Of a DNA stretch of 7,867 bases, positions 1 to 5,961 are shown in pieces. Source of the stretch: an uncultured Marmoricola sp. Its GTDB lineage: Bacteria > Actinomycetota > Actinomycetes > Propionibacteriales > Nocardioidaceae. The notes below the pieces were generated by a model. The model saw only the letters and a list, made by a program, of their open reading frames with translations, ran no database searches and was not told the origin of the DNA. Location of the stretch: positions 1 to 7,867 of the forward strand of contig CALMMO010000290.1 in NCBI GenBank assembly GCA_937868455.1, in the 5' to 3' direction. Numbering within the stretch: position 1 is the first letter of the stretch; the number at the start of each line of letters is the position of its first letter. The translations under genes and the position numbers were made by a program.

Positions 1-1426
1 TCTCAAGCACGACCCATTGGATGCCGACCGGTCGGCCATCGCGGTAGGTGATCAAGGTGAGGGTCGCATCGCGTCGAATTCGTCCCAACGCAATCGCATA
101 GGCGGCACCACCGGACGTGCCGTTGGTGTAGGTGTAACCGACCTGCCCGTTGGAGCCAAGCACCGCTTGCGGACCGATCCGCACGTGCACATGCCCACCG
201 ATAACCAGGTCAACGCAGCCGCTATCGAGGGCCAGTCGTCCCATGTTGGCGTCATGCACCAGCAACGTGTTGACCCGCTTATCTGCCTCACACACGGCCT
301 TGCGAATCCGCTCTTGGGTCGCCTTGAAGGTGACACCCTTCTCCTTGCGCCAATCCCCCAGGCCGCTCGAACGCGGGTCGTCGAGCCCAGTCAGGGTCGA
401 CCCGCCCGGGCCTTCGATCAGAGTCAGCGCGGGGTTGCGCCAACCGCGCTTCTTCAAATACTTCGTTACGAAGCCGCCGTGATCGTGGTTCCCAGCCACG
501 GCGTACTTCTCAAAGCCCTTGAAACTCGCATCCAGCGAATCCAGGCTGAACGCCTCCCACGAGCCACCAGTTGAGGTGTCATCGCCACCGTCGAAGACAA
601 CGCTGGCTTTGGCCTTGTCGGCCACCGCCCGCGAGACCGCATCCATGCCGATGTTGTCGTGTCGATCGGTGAGCAAGATCGCGACCGTCTCGTCAGCACT
701 TGGCACCCGGATGCCCTCGACGTCGGCGAGACGTTTGATGGCAGCGGAGTATCGGACCTCGCTCTTGTCATAGATCGACAATGCCGAGGTCACCAACTTC
801 TTGTACTGCTCGGTGGTGACGTCGCTGTTGATCTCGACGTACTGAAGGTCTTTGGGGATTGGTACGTCGACGAACGCTCCCAACCGCACCCAATGAGCCT
901 TCGAGTCGTTCGCCACCCAGGGCTGCCAGATGGCGAGGGTCGCGACCACCAGGGCGAGGCAGACCCCGATCACCTGAACCTGAGAGAGCCTGCTCAGCAA
1001 CTCGCGGCGCCGACTGCGCCCCACCAAGAACCACAGCAACGGCACCACTGCACCCACGACCGCGCCGCGCAGCGCCGCAGAAATGGCCATCGACTTCATC
1101 GACCGCTCGATGATCGCGACCTGGCCCTTCGGGTGACTGGCCACCACGGCGTACCTCGTCAAGAGATCGTCCAAACTCGCGACCGAGGTGCTTCCCAAGG
1201 TGACCTCGACGCCCAGCGGCTTGCCACTTGGCAGACGTACGTCGGGCAAAACTGGGCCCAAATGCAACACTGCGAATCGGCTTGCCAAGGGCTTGATGAC
1301 CGCGTTGTGCCCGGCGATCTGCGCCTCACGCGAACTGTTGAAAAAGAACGCCGCAAACATCACCAGCGAGCAGACCAGCCACACGAGCACCGCAAGCGCG
1401 GTCGATTTCGTGCTGGGTCTGGGCAT
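1..1426 (-). CDS. Membrane-anchored calcineurin-like metallophosphoesterase (3' end beyond window)
   Basis: An open frame of 475 complete codons runs from ATG 1426 off the left edge with no stop. The C-terminal half carries the full metallophosphoesterase metal-binding set: D254-R-H256, G281-D282, G-N313-H314-D315, H391 (LLVHD) and G-H412-V-H414. By family knowledge these bind two metal ions and hydrolyse phosphoesters; the substrate cannot be told. The N-terminal half holds hydrophobic segments at about 9-31, 119-136 and 152-170. The basic N-terminus (MPRPRTK) and the RSRRR loop between the last two segments predict an N-inside topology. That puts residues of about 32-118 and the catalytic domain outside the membrane (inference). 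No Shine-Dalgarno sequence precedes ATG 1426, but TAACCT at 1433-1438 sits 6 nt upstream, suggesting a leaderless message; GTG 1432 is an alternative start. Long plus-strand frames over this region are antisense artefacts. Confident in the fold, unsure of the role. Confidence 0.88.
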   Translation of the reverse strand, partial: MPRPSTKSTALAVLVWLVCSLVMFAAFFFNSSREAQIAGHNAVIKPLASRFAVLHLGPVLPDVRLPSGKPLGVEVTLGSTSVASLDDLLTRYAVVASHPKGQVAIIERSMKSMAISAALRGAVVGAVVPLLWFLVGRSRRRELLSRLSQVQVIGVCLALVVATLAIWQPWVANDSKAHWVRLGAFVDVPIPKDLQYVEINSDVTTEQYKKLVTSALSIYDKSEVRYSAAIKRLADVEGIRVPSADETVAILLTDRHDNIGMDAVSRAVADKAKASVVFDGGDDTSTGGSWEAFSLDSLDASFKGFEKYAVAGNHDHGGFVTKYLKKRGWRNPALTLIEGPGGSTLTGLDDPRSSGLGDWRKEKGVTFKATQERIRKAVCEADKRVNTLLVHDANMGRLALDSGCVDLVIGGHVHVRIGPQAVLGSNGQVGYTYTNGTSGGAAYAIALGRIRRDATLTLITYRDGRPVGIQWVVLE

Positions 1427-1432
1427 CGCCAC

Positions 1433-1438
1433 AGGTTA
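1433..1438 (-). promoter_or_regulatory. Possible -10 box for a leaderless metallophosphoesterase mRNA
   Basis: On the minus strand TAACCT (TANNNT pattern) lies 6 nt before ATG 1426, which would place transcription start on the A of the ATG. No convincing -35 element is visible. The hexamer also contains the in-frame TAA that closes the reading frame upstream, so chance occurrence is possible. Confidence 0.3.
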
Positions 1439-1521
1439 GCCGAGGGGACTTGTTGAGGGGGTGATGACACTGGGTCGAGTAACGCCTTCACCACCTGCCC
1501 CTGCTTTGCCCGGCAGTTGTG

Positions 1522-1553
1522 CGCTTTGCGGGGGAGATCCTCCCCGCAAAGCG
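1522..1553 (-). terminator. Perfect 12-bp GC-rich hairpin, terminator-like
   Basis: Arms 1522-1533 and 1542-1553 pair perfectly over 12 bp around an 8-nt loop (gagatcct). It is the second of two hairpins met after tRNA-Leu on the minus strand. There is no clear run of T after it on either strand, so a processing or stability role is as possible as termination. The spacer 1427-1603 shows no gene. Confidence 0.5.
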
Positions 1554-1555
1554 TC

Positions 1556-1581
1556 AAAGTCACAGGTTTACTTGTGACTTT
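1556..1581 (-). terminator. Hairpin just downstream of tRNA-Leu
   Basis: Arms 1556-1564 and 1573-1581 pair perfectly (aaagtcaca / tgtgacttt); a G-T and a G-C pair extend the stem to 11 bp, leaving a 4-nt loop. It begins 22 nt past the encoded CCA of tRNA-Leu and is followed on the minus strand by TTTGA only after the stem's own T-rich arm. It is probably the end of the bcp/tRNA-Leu transcript, perhaps together with the next hairpin 2 nt away. Confidence 0.5.
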
Positions 1582-1603
1582 CGCACTCGCCGTGAGGCGA
1601 AGC

Positions 1604-1680
1604 TGGTGCGCTCGGAGAGACTCGAACTCTCACTGGCCAGGACCTAAACCTGGTGCCTCTGCCAATTGGGCTACGAGCGC
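1604..1680 (-). tRNA. tRNA-Leu (anticodon UAG)
   Basis: A full cloverleaf of 77 nt including an encoded CCA (1604-1606). The acceptor GCGCTCG/CGAGCGC pairs perfectly, the discriminator is A, the anticodon stem is CCAGG/CCTGG around TTTAGGT (anticodon TAG, G37), and the T arm is GAGAG-TTCGAGT-CTCTC. The D stem has only three Watson-Crick pairs (GCC/GGC) around a large loop containing GG. The variable loop is just 5 nt (CCAGT), whereas bacterial tRNA-Leu usually has a long variable arm. The gene starts 22 nt after the bcp stop on the same strand, so it may be cotranscribed with bcp. The call rests on the anticodon. Confidence 0.9.
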
Positions 1681-1702
1681 AGTGACCTAGGTGCTGAGTG
1701 GT

Positions 1703-2170
1703 CTAGATGCCTAGGTCTTTGCGGAGTTTAGCCACGTGGCCGGTTGCTTTCACGTTATAGGCCGCATATGAGATCTCGCCTTCGGGCGAAACGACGAATG
1801 TCGAGCGGATGACGCCTTCCACGACCTTCCCGTAGAGCTTCTTCTCCCCAAAGGCTCCCCATGCCTTCATGACCGTGCGGTCAGGGTCACTGAGCAAAGT
1901 GATGGTGAGGGAGTCGCGCTCACGGAACTTGGCGAGCTTCTCCGGCTTGTCGGGTGAAATGGCGAGTACGTCGTACCCCTGAGCCCGAAGGGCATCAAGT
2001 GAGTCGGTGAAATCACAGGCCTGCTTGGTGCATCCAGGAGTCATGGCCGCGGGATAGAAGTAGACGATGACCGTGCGCCCAGCCAACTCCGAGAGTGTCA
2101 CGGCCGAGCCAGTGTCACTGAGCAACGAGAAATCGGGGGCGGGTGAGCCAACAAGAAGGCGATCATTCAT
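1703..2170 (-). CDS. bcp: Bcp/PrxQ-type thioredoxin-dependent peroxiredoxin
   Basis: A thiol peroxidase that reduces hydrogen peroxide and organic hydroperoxides in the cytoplasm using thioredoxin (family knowledge). From ATG 2170 the product has 155 residues, the usual size for the family. The AhpC/TSA fold signature is present: VGSPAPDFSL at the N-terminus, then YPAAMTPGCTKQACDF. C47 (TPGCT) is the peroxidatic cysteine and C52, five residues on, matches the resolving cysteine of E. coli Bcp. R109-S-T (IRSTFVV) fits the conserved active-site arginine. A start at 2203 would add 11 residues before the conserved region; I prefer 2170 because families begin there. No Shine-Dalgarno sequence is seen, but TAAGTT at 2178-2183 suggests a leaderless transcript. 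Divergent from the DUF3618 gene; tRNA-Leu follows 22 nt downstream. Confidence 0.95.
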   Translation of the reverse strand: MNDRLLVGSPAPDFSLLSDTGSAVTLSELAGRTVIVYFYPAAMTPGCTKQACDFTDSLDALRAQGYDVLAISPDKPEKLAKFRERDSLTITLLSDPDRTVMKAWGAFGEKKLYGKVVEGVIRSTFVVSPEGEISYAAYNVKATGHVAKLRKDLGI

Positions 2171-2195
2171 ATGGCCAAACTTAGCGGGGTAGGGT
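2166..2195 (+). promoter_or_regulatory. Possible promoter of the DUF3618/GroES-like pair
   Basis: TTCATA (2166-2171) and TAGGGT (2190-2195) are 18 nt apart, giving a predicted start near 2202 and a leader of about 30 nt with GAAAGAG at 2218-2224 before ATG 2233. It would overlap the divergent bcp promoter and start codon. Weak match, stated as a candidate only. Confidence 0.3.
2178..2183 (-). promoter_or_regulatory. Possible -10 box of bcp (leaderless)
   Basis: Minus-strand TAAGTT lies 7 nt before ATG 2170, so transcription could begin at the start codon itself; this fits the absence of a Shine-Dalgarno sequence. No good -35 match is visible. Confidence 0.33.
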
Positions 2196-2232
2196 TGGGC
2201 CAAACAGCACTACGTCGAAAGAGACAAAGCAG

Positions 2233-2490
2233 ATGGCTACTTCTCACCGGGGACCGGCGTCGATCGAAGCCGACATCGAAGAGACTCGTGAGCGGTTGGC
2301 ATCTACCATCGACGAACTGCTCTACCGCACAAAGCCGGCCACGATTGCCGAACGCCAATCGAGTGCGGCTAAGGCGTTCTTCGTTGATCCTGAGTCTGGC
2401 CAGCCCAAGCAGGACAACATCATTAAGGTCGCAGGTGCGGTCGTTGGCGCGATCGTGCTGCTTGCGGTGATCCGCAAGATCGTGAAGTGA
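2233..2490 (+). CDS. DUF3618-family membrane protein
   Basis: An 85-residue protein with the DUF3618 signature near the start (IEADIEETRERLASTIDEL, residues about 11-29), a charged amphipathic helix that may form a coiled coil. A linker follows, and then one hydrophobic segment at about 65-81 (VAGAVVGAIVLLAVI) ending in a basic tail (RKIVK). The arrangement suggests a C-terminal anchor with the helical part in the cytoplasm. The function of the family is not established as far as I know. The purine-rich GAAAGAG about 8 nt before the ATG is a weak ribosome-binding site. The stop TGA overlaps the candidate GTG of the GroES-like gene (GTGA at 2487-2490), so the two are probably translated from one message. 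Divergent from bcp. Confidence 0.87.
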   Translation: MATSHRGPASIEADIEETRERLASTIDELLYRTKPATIAERQSSAAKAFFVDPESGQPKQDNIIKVAGAVVGAIVLLAVIRKIVK

Positions 2491-2852
2491 ATCCCGGCGC
2501 GGCACCTCGTGTGCCCAAAGGAAGCGACACCGAAGAGCGCACCCCGATCCAGATGTTGCATGACCGAGTGTTGGTCAACGTTGATTCGGAGCTAGGTGAG
2601 CGCCGCTCCACGGGTGGCATTTTGATCCCAGCTACTGCAGAGATGGGTGGCAAGCGGCTGAGTTGGTCGCGTGTCGTGGCAGTGGGTGGCAACGTCAGGT
2701 CTGTCGAGGTCGGTGATCGGGTGCTATTTGACCCCGAAGACAAGGCTGAGATTGAGGTTCACGGCGAGACTTACATCGTCGTACGCGAACGAGACTTGCA
2801 TGCGGTAGCAGCCGATCGACTCGGCGATGCTCACACGGGTTTGTACCTTTAG
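2487..2852 (+). CDS. GroES-like (Cpn10-fold) protein
   Basis: Residues about 21-108 of this 121-residue frame match the Cpn10 pattern: MLHDRVLV at the first strand, STGGILIP in the position of the mobile loop whose hydrophobic triplet (ILI here, IVL in GroES) docks on GroEL, WSRVVAVGG, VEVGDRVLF, and a final ETYIVVRERDLHAV. About 20 residues precede and 13 follow the domain, so it is somewhat longer than the roughly 95-100 residues of standard GroES. No groEL is adjacent in this window. The GTG at 2487 overlaps the previous stop by GTGA; ATG 2553, right at the start of the conserved part, and GTG 2511 are alternative starts. It could be a real co-chaperonin or a diverged paralogue with another partner. 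The stop overlaps tail to tail with the next gene. Confidence 0.82.
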   Translation: MNPGAAPRVPKGSDTEERTPIQMLHDRVLVNVDSELGERRSTGGILIPATAEMGGKRLSWSRVVAVGGNVRSVEVGDRVLFDPEDKAEIEVHGETYIVVRERDLHAVAADRLGDAHTGLYL

Positions 2853-3052
2853 TGCACGACTTCTGATTCGGGAGCGTGCGCTGACTTTGCTGGGGGGCGA
2901 AGCTCGCCAGCCTTGCGCTGGGCGATGATCTTGGCAGTCAGAGGATCAACGGCGGCGGTGGGCTCAGATTCCGTACGCCGTGCAGCGGTGAGTGCAACGG
3001 TGACGACGACAGCGCCTAATGCTGTCAGAACAGCAAATAGGAGGAGCCACAT
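2849..3052 (-). CDS. Small single-span membrane protein, unrecognised
   Basis: A 67-residue protein with a hydrophobic segment at residues 2-23 (WLLLFAVLTALGAVVVTVAL and on) followed by ARR, then a polar tail rich in K, E, A and P. The short N-terminus and the basic residues after the segment predict an N-outside, C-inside anchor or an uncleaved signal. I recognise no family. Support for it being a real gene: a good ribosome-binding site (AAAGGGGAAG at 3056-3065, 6 nt from GGGG to ATG) and a stop that abuts the opposing gene. The two stop codons share the bases TTAG at 2849-2852. Confidence 0.65.
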   Translation of the reverse strand: MWLLLFAVLTALGAVVVTVALTAARRTESEPTAAVDPLTAKIIAQRKAGELRPPAKSAHAPESEVVH

Positions 3053-3199
3053 GTGCTTCCCCTTTCGGAAGGTAGACCCCCCCAGGTGTTCCCTTGGACG
3101 TAACCGTATCGGCCCCTCCCGCAGATGACCAGTATCACAACGACTTTCTCTGGAAAAAAGTTGACGCTGTTTCAGATTATGAGCCGGTCGGTGCCCGAT

Positions 3200-3228
3200 T
3201 TCGTTCGATGCGGACCCGCTGGTAGTCT
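3200..3228 (+). promoter_or_regulatory. Possible tRNA-Lys promoter
   Basis: TTCGTT (3200-3205) and TAGTCT (3223-3228) have 17-nt spacing, predicting a start some 7 nt before the mature tRNA. The match to consensus is weak; position is the main argument. The rest of the spacer 3066-3199 shows nothing else I can support. Confidence 0.3.
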
Positions 3229-3242
3229 TCGATCCGCTTCAA

Positions 3243-3318
<76 letters not shown>

Positions 3319-3328
3319 CTCTCACCTC

Positions 3329-3364
3329 ATCCCGATCCAGTGTCTTGGGTCGGGATTTCGGTTT
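3329..3364 (+). terminator. Rho-independent terminator after tRNA-Lys
   Basis: Arms 3329-3339 (atcccgatcca) and 3346-3356 form an 11-bp stem with one G-T pair around a 6-nt loop, followed by TTTCGGTTT. Confidence 0.82.
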
Positions 3365-3381
3365 AAAGGGCCAAGCAACCC

Positions 3382-3410
3382 TTGTTCTATTGGCGAATGA
3401 GAGGTAGGCA
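3382..3410 (+). promoter_or_regulatory. Possible promoter of the secreted beta-sandwich gene
   Basis: TTGTTC (3382-3387) and TAGGCA (3405-3410) are 17 nt apart and would give a leader of about 24 nt carrying the ribosome-binding site. The -10 lacks the usual final T, so this is tentative. Confidence 0.28.
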
Positions 3411-3440
3411 TAGCCAACAGTCATCCCTAGGGGAGTTCAC

Positions 3441-4166
3441 ATGGCCACTCGTCAGCCCGTTTTTCGTCTCCGAGTCGTGGTGGTCGCTGTGGCCTTGACG
3501 TTGGGGTTGTTGTCCCCGTCGCAGGCACTGACCCTGGGGCCGAACTTCAAGAGCACCTTCACCACCAATGCCCGCGGATGGACACCGGTGAGTGGCACAT
3601 GGACTCGCAGCGGCGGAGAACTGCACACCGCTGGTTTGGTGGGGCGGATGGTCCAAACCCAGCGCTCTGCCATGTACTCAAACTTCGTCTACACCGTTCG
3701 CGCGAAGGCCACTGGGGTATCCCCGGGCTACATTATTTTTCGAAGCGCGCTGGCCTCACCTTCCGATGCGTTCCCCCACGCGGCCTATGCCATCGGATGG
3801 AGCGGAAACGAGGCGTCCATGTTCGCCATGAACGCAGCCGGCGACGCCGCAACCGGTCTTATGTCCCAGCGCATCGTCCCGTCGATGGTCGCAGGTGGCT
3901 ACAACACGTTCAGGGTGACCGCCATCGGTGGGGTCATTTCGATCGCTATCAATGGGGTCGACGTCTTTGCCGTCGTTGACAACACCTACAGCGTCGGTCG
4001 AGTGGGGGTTGGCATGTACAGCTTTGGATCGGGTGAGCTGTTCGTCGATTCGGTGAAATTGAAGAAGATCCCTGCGAGTCTGCTCAACCGCACTGCTCAG
4101 CGGCCGGGGGTTATCTACTCCACTGGGACCCCGGTTGAGAACCCGAAGATCAAGTTGGTTCCCTAA
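3441..4166 (+). CDS. Secreted LamG/concanavalin-like beta-sandwich protein (predicted)
   Basis: A 241-residue protein with a classic Sec signal peptide: basic start (MATRQPVFRLR), hydrophobic core at 12-24, cleavage expected after S-Q-A29. The mature part is rich in short alternating strands with the pattern of LamG/concanavalin A-like carbohydrate-binding folds: GWTPVSGTWTRSGGELH near the start, YSNFVYTVRAKATG, FRSAL, YAIGW, NTFRVTAIGG, ISIAINGVDVF, GRVGVGMYSFG and FVDSVKLKKI near the end. This is a fold guess from pattern, not a family match; binding to a glycan is inference. There are no cysteines and no LPXTG, lipobox or C-terminal membrane span, so it is probably released or loosely bound to the wall. 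AGGGGAG at 3429-3435 is a good ribosome-binding site 5 nt before the ATG. The next gene starts 9 nt after the stop. Confidence 0.8.
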   Translation: MATRQPVFRLRVVVVAVALTLGLLSPSQALTLGPNFKSTFTTNARGWTPVSGTWTRSGGELHTAGLVGRMVQTQRSAMYSNFVYTVRAKATGVSPGYIIFRSALASPSDAFPHAAYAIGWSGNEASMFAMNAAGDAATGLMSQRIVPSMVAGGYNTFRVTAIGGVISIAINGVDVFAVVDNTYSVGRVGVGMYSFGSGELFVDSVKLKKIPASLLNRTAQRPGVIYSTGTPVENPKIKLVP

Positions 4167-4175
4167 ACGCCACTG

Positions 4176-4601
4176 ATGGCGCGGCAGGGAAGAAGATCGT
4201 CGGCTAGCGGTGTTGTGTGGCACGTGGCTCTCACATCTCTGATGGCGTTACTCCTCAAGGCCTCACCCGCATTGGTGCGACGCGTGCCTAGTGTCACGAG
4301 GGCAGCCATTGATCCCGACGTACACCGCCACGTCTCGAACCTCACCAAGGACTTGGCATCTGGGCCGTGGACGCGCCGTTTGGAATCACAACTCACGCAG
4401 GTGATCAGCCGGGCCGAGTCGCTGGCCCTGACCACGCCTCCCGCGCGTCCGGCGGCGCTGGAGTGGTCGCGGCGGGCGAATGCCTTGCTGGCCCAGCTCA
4501 GTCAGACCCCTGATGACCGGCTGGCCCTGCGTAAGCATTTAGAGCGAGTCTCTGACCAGGTGAGGCAACTGCGCTGGGAGATGGAGCGCCAAGCCCGTTA
4601 A
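4176..4601 (+). CDS. Hypothetical 141-residue basic helical protein
   Basis: I recognise no family. The sequence starts basic (MARQGRR), has a moderately hydrophobic stretch at about 12-34 (VVWHVALTSLMALLLK and on) that might be a weak membrane-associated helix, and ends in a charged helical region from about residue 88 (ALEWSRRANALLAQL to the C-terminus) with coiled-coil character. No cysteines. It follows the secreted-protein gene by 9 nt on the same strand and is closed by a hairpin, which supports it being a translated part of that operon. No Shine-Dalgarno sequence is visible before ATG 4176; ATG 4242 is an alternative that would remove most of the hydrophobic stretch. No competing frame in this interval looks better. 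Confidence 0.62.
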   Translation: MARQGRRSSASGVVWHVALTSLMALLLKASPALVRRVPSVTRAAIDPDVHRHVSNLTKDLASGPWTRRLESQLTQVISRAESLALTTPPARPAALEWSRRANALLAQLSQTPDDRLALRKHLERVSDQVRQLRWEMERQAR

Positions 4602-4607
4602 TAGCAA

Positions 4608-4636
4608 CGAGCGCCCCGGTTAGACCGAGGCGCTCG
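4608..4636. terminator. Shared hairpin between convergent 141-aa gene and tRNA-His
   Basis: Arms 4608-4619 and 4625-4636 pair over 12 positions with one C-A mismatch, around a 5-nt loop (ttaga). It lies 6 nt past the stop of the plus-strand gene and 3 nt beyond the CCA end of tRNA-His on the minus strand, so it can serve both directions. No T-run. Confidence 0.65.
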
Positions 4637-4639
4637 CCA

Positions 4640-4716
4640 TGGGGTGAGTGACGGGACTTGAACCCGCGACCACCTGGACCACAACCAGGTGCTCTACCAG
4701 CTGAGCTACACCCACC
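4640..4716 (-). tRNA. tRNA-His (anticodon GUG)
   Basis: A 77-nt gene with encoded CCA (4640-4642). It shows the tRNA-His hallmark: an extra G(-1) at 4716 opposite C73. Acceptor GTGGGTG/CACTCAC (one G-T pair), D arm GCTC-AGCTGGTA-GAGC, anticodon stem CCTGG/CCAGG around TTGTGGT (anticodon GTG), T arm GCGGG-TTCAAGT-CCCGT. It lies 54 nt downstream of orn on the same strand. Confidence 0.97.
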
Positions 4717-4747
4717 ATGTTCCCCGAAGTGCCGGGGACCGGAGAGG

Positions 4748-4753
4748 AGTCTA
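4748..4753 (-). promoter_or_regulatory. Possible -10 box for tRNA-His
   Basis: Minus-strand TAGACT lies in the 54-nt gap between orn and tRNA-His, about 31 nt before the mature 5' end. No good -35 is visible, so cotranscription with orn is equally likely. A 6-bp hairpin (4721-4726/4733-4738) sits in the predicted 5' leader. Confidence 0.28.
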
Positions 4754-4770
4754 GCGGCTCTTCGGAGTAG

Positions 4771-5391
4771 TTATGAACCGGGTTTGTCTCCCGTGAGCGC
4801 ACCACCGTGTCGCGCGGCAATTTCTTTCGCAGAAGCGGTGTCGGGTCCAGGTGATGCCACGAAGACAGCCTCCCGGTAGTAGCGCAGTTCTTCGATGCTC
4901 TCGCGGATATCGGCTAGGGCGCGATGGCCGCCTGCCTTGGCGGGAGCGTTGTAATAAGCGCGGGGGAACCACCGGCGCGATAGTTCCTTGATGGAAGACA
5001 CGTCCACGATTCGGTAATGCAAGAACGCGTCCAACTCATGCATGTCGCGTGCTAGGAATCCACGGTCGGTGCCCACCGAGTTGCCCGCCAGCGGCGGCCG
5101 AGAGCCTGCCGGGCACACCGATTTGATGTAATCCAAAACTTGTTGTTCGGCCGACTCCAAGCTCAAGCCTTCAGCGAGTTCGGTGAGCAGTCCCGACGAG
5201 GTGTGCATCTGGTGAACAAAGGGGTCCATCTGCTCCAAAGCCGCAGCAGGTGGTTTGATCACGATGTCGACGCCCTCACCCAGCACGTTGAGATCGAAAT
5301 CGGTCACCAAAGCAGCCACCTCGACCAGCGCGTCGTTGACTAGATCCAGTCCAGTCATCTCGCAGTCGATCCAGACAAGTCGTTCATTCAC
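4771..5391 (-). CDS. orn: Oligoribonuclease (DEDDh 3'-5' exoribonuclease)
   Basis: Degrades the shortest RNA products (nanoRNA, dinucleotides) to mononucleotides in the cytoplasm, completing RNA turnover (family knowledge). From GTG 5391 the product has 206 residues and shows the whole DEDDh set: D9 and E11 in [11 protein letters not shown]109 in [12 protein letters not shown]156 and D161 in [12 protein letters not shown]. The start is set at GTG 5391 because orthologues begin just before the [11 protein letters not shown] block. A TTG at 5451 is in frame, but the 20 codons it adds have no family counterpart. The extra C-terminal tail after about residue 178 is polar and variable. No Shine-Dalgarno sequence; TATCGT at 5399-5404 suggests a leaderless message. 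Divergent from the MauE/DoxX gene, upstream of tRNA-His. Confidence 0.95.
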   Translation of the reverse strand: MNERLVWIDCEMTGLDLVNDALVEVAALVTDFDLNVLGEGVDIVIKPPAAALEQMDPFVHQMHTSSGLLTELAEGLSLESAEQQVLDYIKSVCPAGSRPPLAGNSVGTDRGFLARDMHELDAFLHYRIVDVSSIKELSRRWFPRAYYNAPAKAGGHRALADIRESIEELRYYREAVFVASPGPDTASAKEIAARHGGALTGDKPGS

Positions 5392-5398
5392 AGGGCGG

Positions 5399-5404
5399 AC
5401 GATA
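5399..5404 (-). promoter_or_regulatory. Possible -10 box of orn (leaderless)
   Basis: Minus-strand TATCGT is 7 nt before GTG 5391, which has no Shine-Dalgarno sequence. A weak -35-like CTTAGA sits 17 nt further upstream (5422-5427). Confidence 0.37.
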
Positions 5405-5490
5405 CCGATAAGACTTGAGGGTCTAAGAATGATCTGAACAATCGAGGTCAACGCTCGGCGCTACTTGGGCTCACGTCTAGGGTGTTACCT

Positions 5491-5958
5491 GTGTGGAAAT
5501 GGATAGGGCTCCTCGCCCGACTTGTTGTGGGCGGGGTGTGGCTTTGGGCGGGATTAGTCAAGCTTCCACACCCAGAGGCCAGCGTGACAGCGGTCAGGGC
5601 CTATCAACTGCTGCCACTCGATGTCGTCCCTGTAGTTGGCCGTGCGCTTCCCATTGTGGAAGTGCTTATCGGGGCGATGCTGATTCTCGGCGTGCTTTCG
5701 AGGTTTTCGGGGTTGCTCTCTGCACTGCTCCAGCTGGCTTTTGTGATCGGGATCGCTTCGGTCTGGTGGCGCGGTATTGCCATCGAGTGTGGATGTTTTG
5801 GCGATGGCGGCGCTGTGGCCTGGGAGAAGGCACGCGCGCAGTACCCCTGGGAGATTGCACGCGACCTGGGACTATTTCTTCTTTCGGCATATTTAGTATG
5901 GCGTCCACGTACGCCGTACTCCCTTGACAACGTTTTGTTTCCAGAAAGCAAAGGATGA
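5491..5958 (+). CDS. MauE/DoxX-family redox-associated membrane protein
   Basis: A 155-residue polytopic membrane protein (counted from GTG 5491) with about four membrane spans, near residues 5-23, 46-69, 74-93 and 125-141. Family marks are GVWLWAGLVKLPHPE after the first span, AVRAYQLLP before the second, and a Cys-X-Cys pair, C100-G-C102, in IECGCFGDG after the third span. MauE-type proteins are linked to disulfide chemistry outside the membrane; the CXC pair is the likely redox centre (family inference). Start choice: TCTAGGG at 5476-5482 would serve GTG 5491 as a ribosome-binding site, while TAGGGT in the same place also fits a -10 box 7 nt before it; GTG 5482 is an alternative. The DsbA-like gene starts 3 nt after the stop, so I read them as an electron-exchange pair. 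Confidence 0.87.
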   Translation: MWKWIGLLARLVVGGVWLWAGLVKLPHPEASVTAVRAYQLLPLDVVPVVGRALPIVEVLIGAMLILGVLSRFSGLLSALLQLAFVIGIASVWWRGIAIECGCFGDGGAVAWEKARAQYPWEIARDLGLFLLSAYLVWRPRTPYSLDNVLFPESKG

Positions 5959-5961
5959 GCA

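Noticed and set aside
17..1456. Long plus-strand open frames (17-574 and 659-1456)
   Set aside because: They are antisense to the metallophosphoesterase, whose frame carries every catalytic motif; the plus-strand translations are low-complexity and Arg/His/Gln rich without domains.
1684..1717. Inverted repeat gacctag/ctaggtc around the bcp stop
   Set aside because: Only 7 bp with a 20-nt loop, partly inside coding sequence; not enough for a terminator or operator claim.
3161..3180. TTGACG upstream of tRNA-Lys as a -35 element
   Set aside because: No plausible -10 lies 16-18 nt downstream, and it is about 80 nt from the tRNA.
3578..4223. Alternative frames over the secreted protein gene (plus 3578-3979, minus 3756-4223)
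   Set aside because: The 3441-4166 frame has a ribosome-binding site, a signal peptide and a regular beta-strand pattern; the others have none of these.
5392..5451. Upstream TTG start at 5451 for orn
   Set aside because: The 20 added codons have no family counterpart and cover the likely promoter; the TTGACC there looks -35-like but has no -10 at proper spacing.
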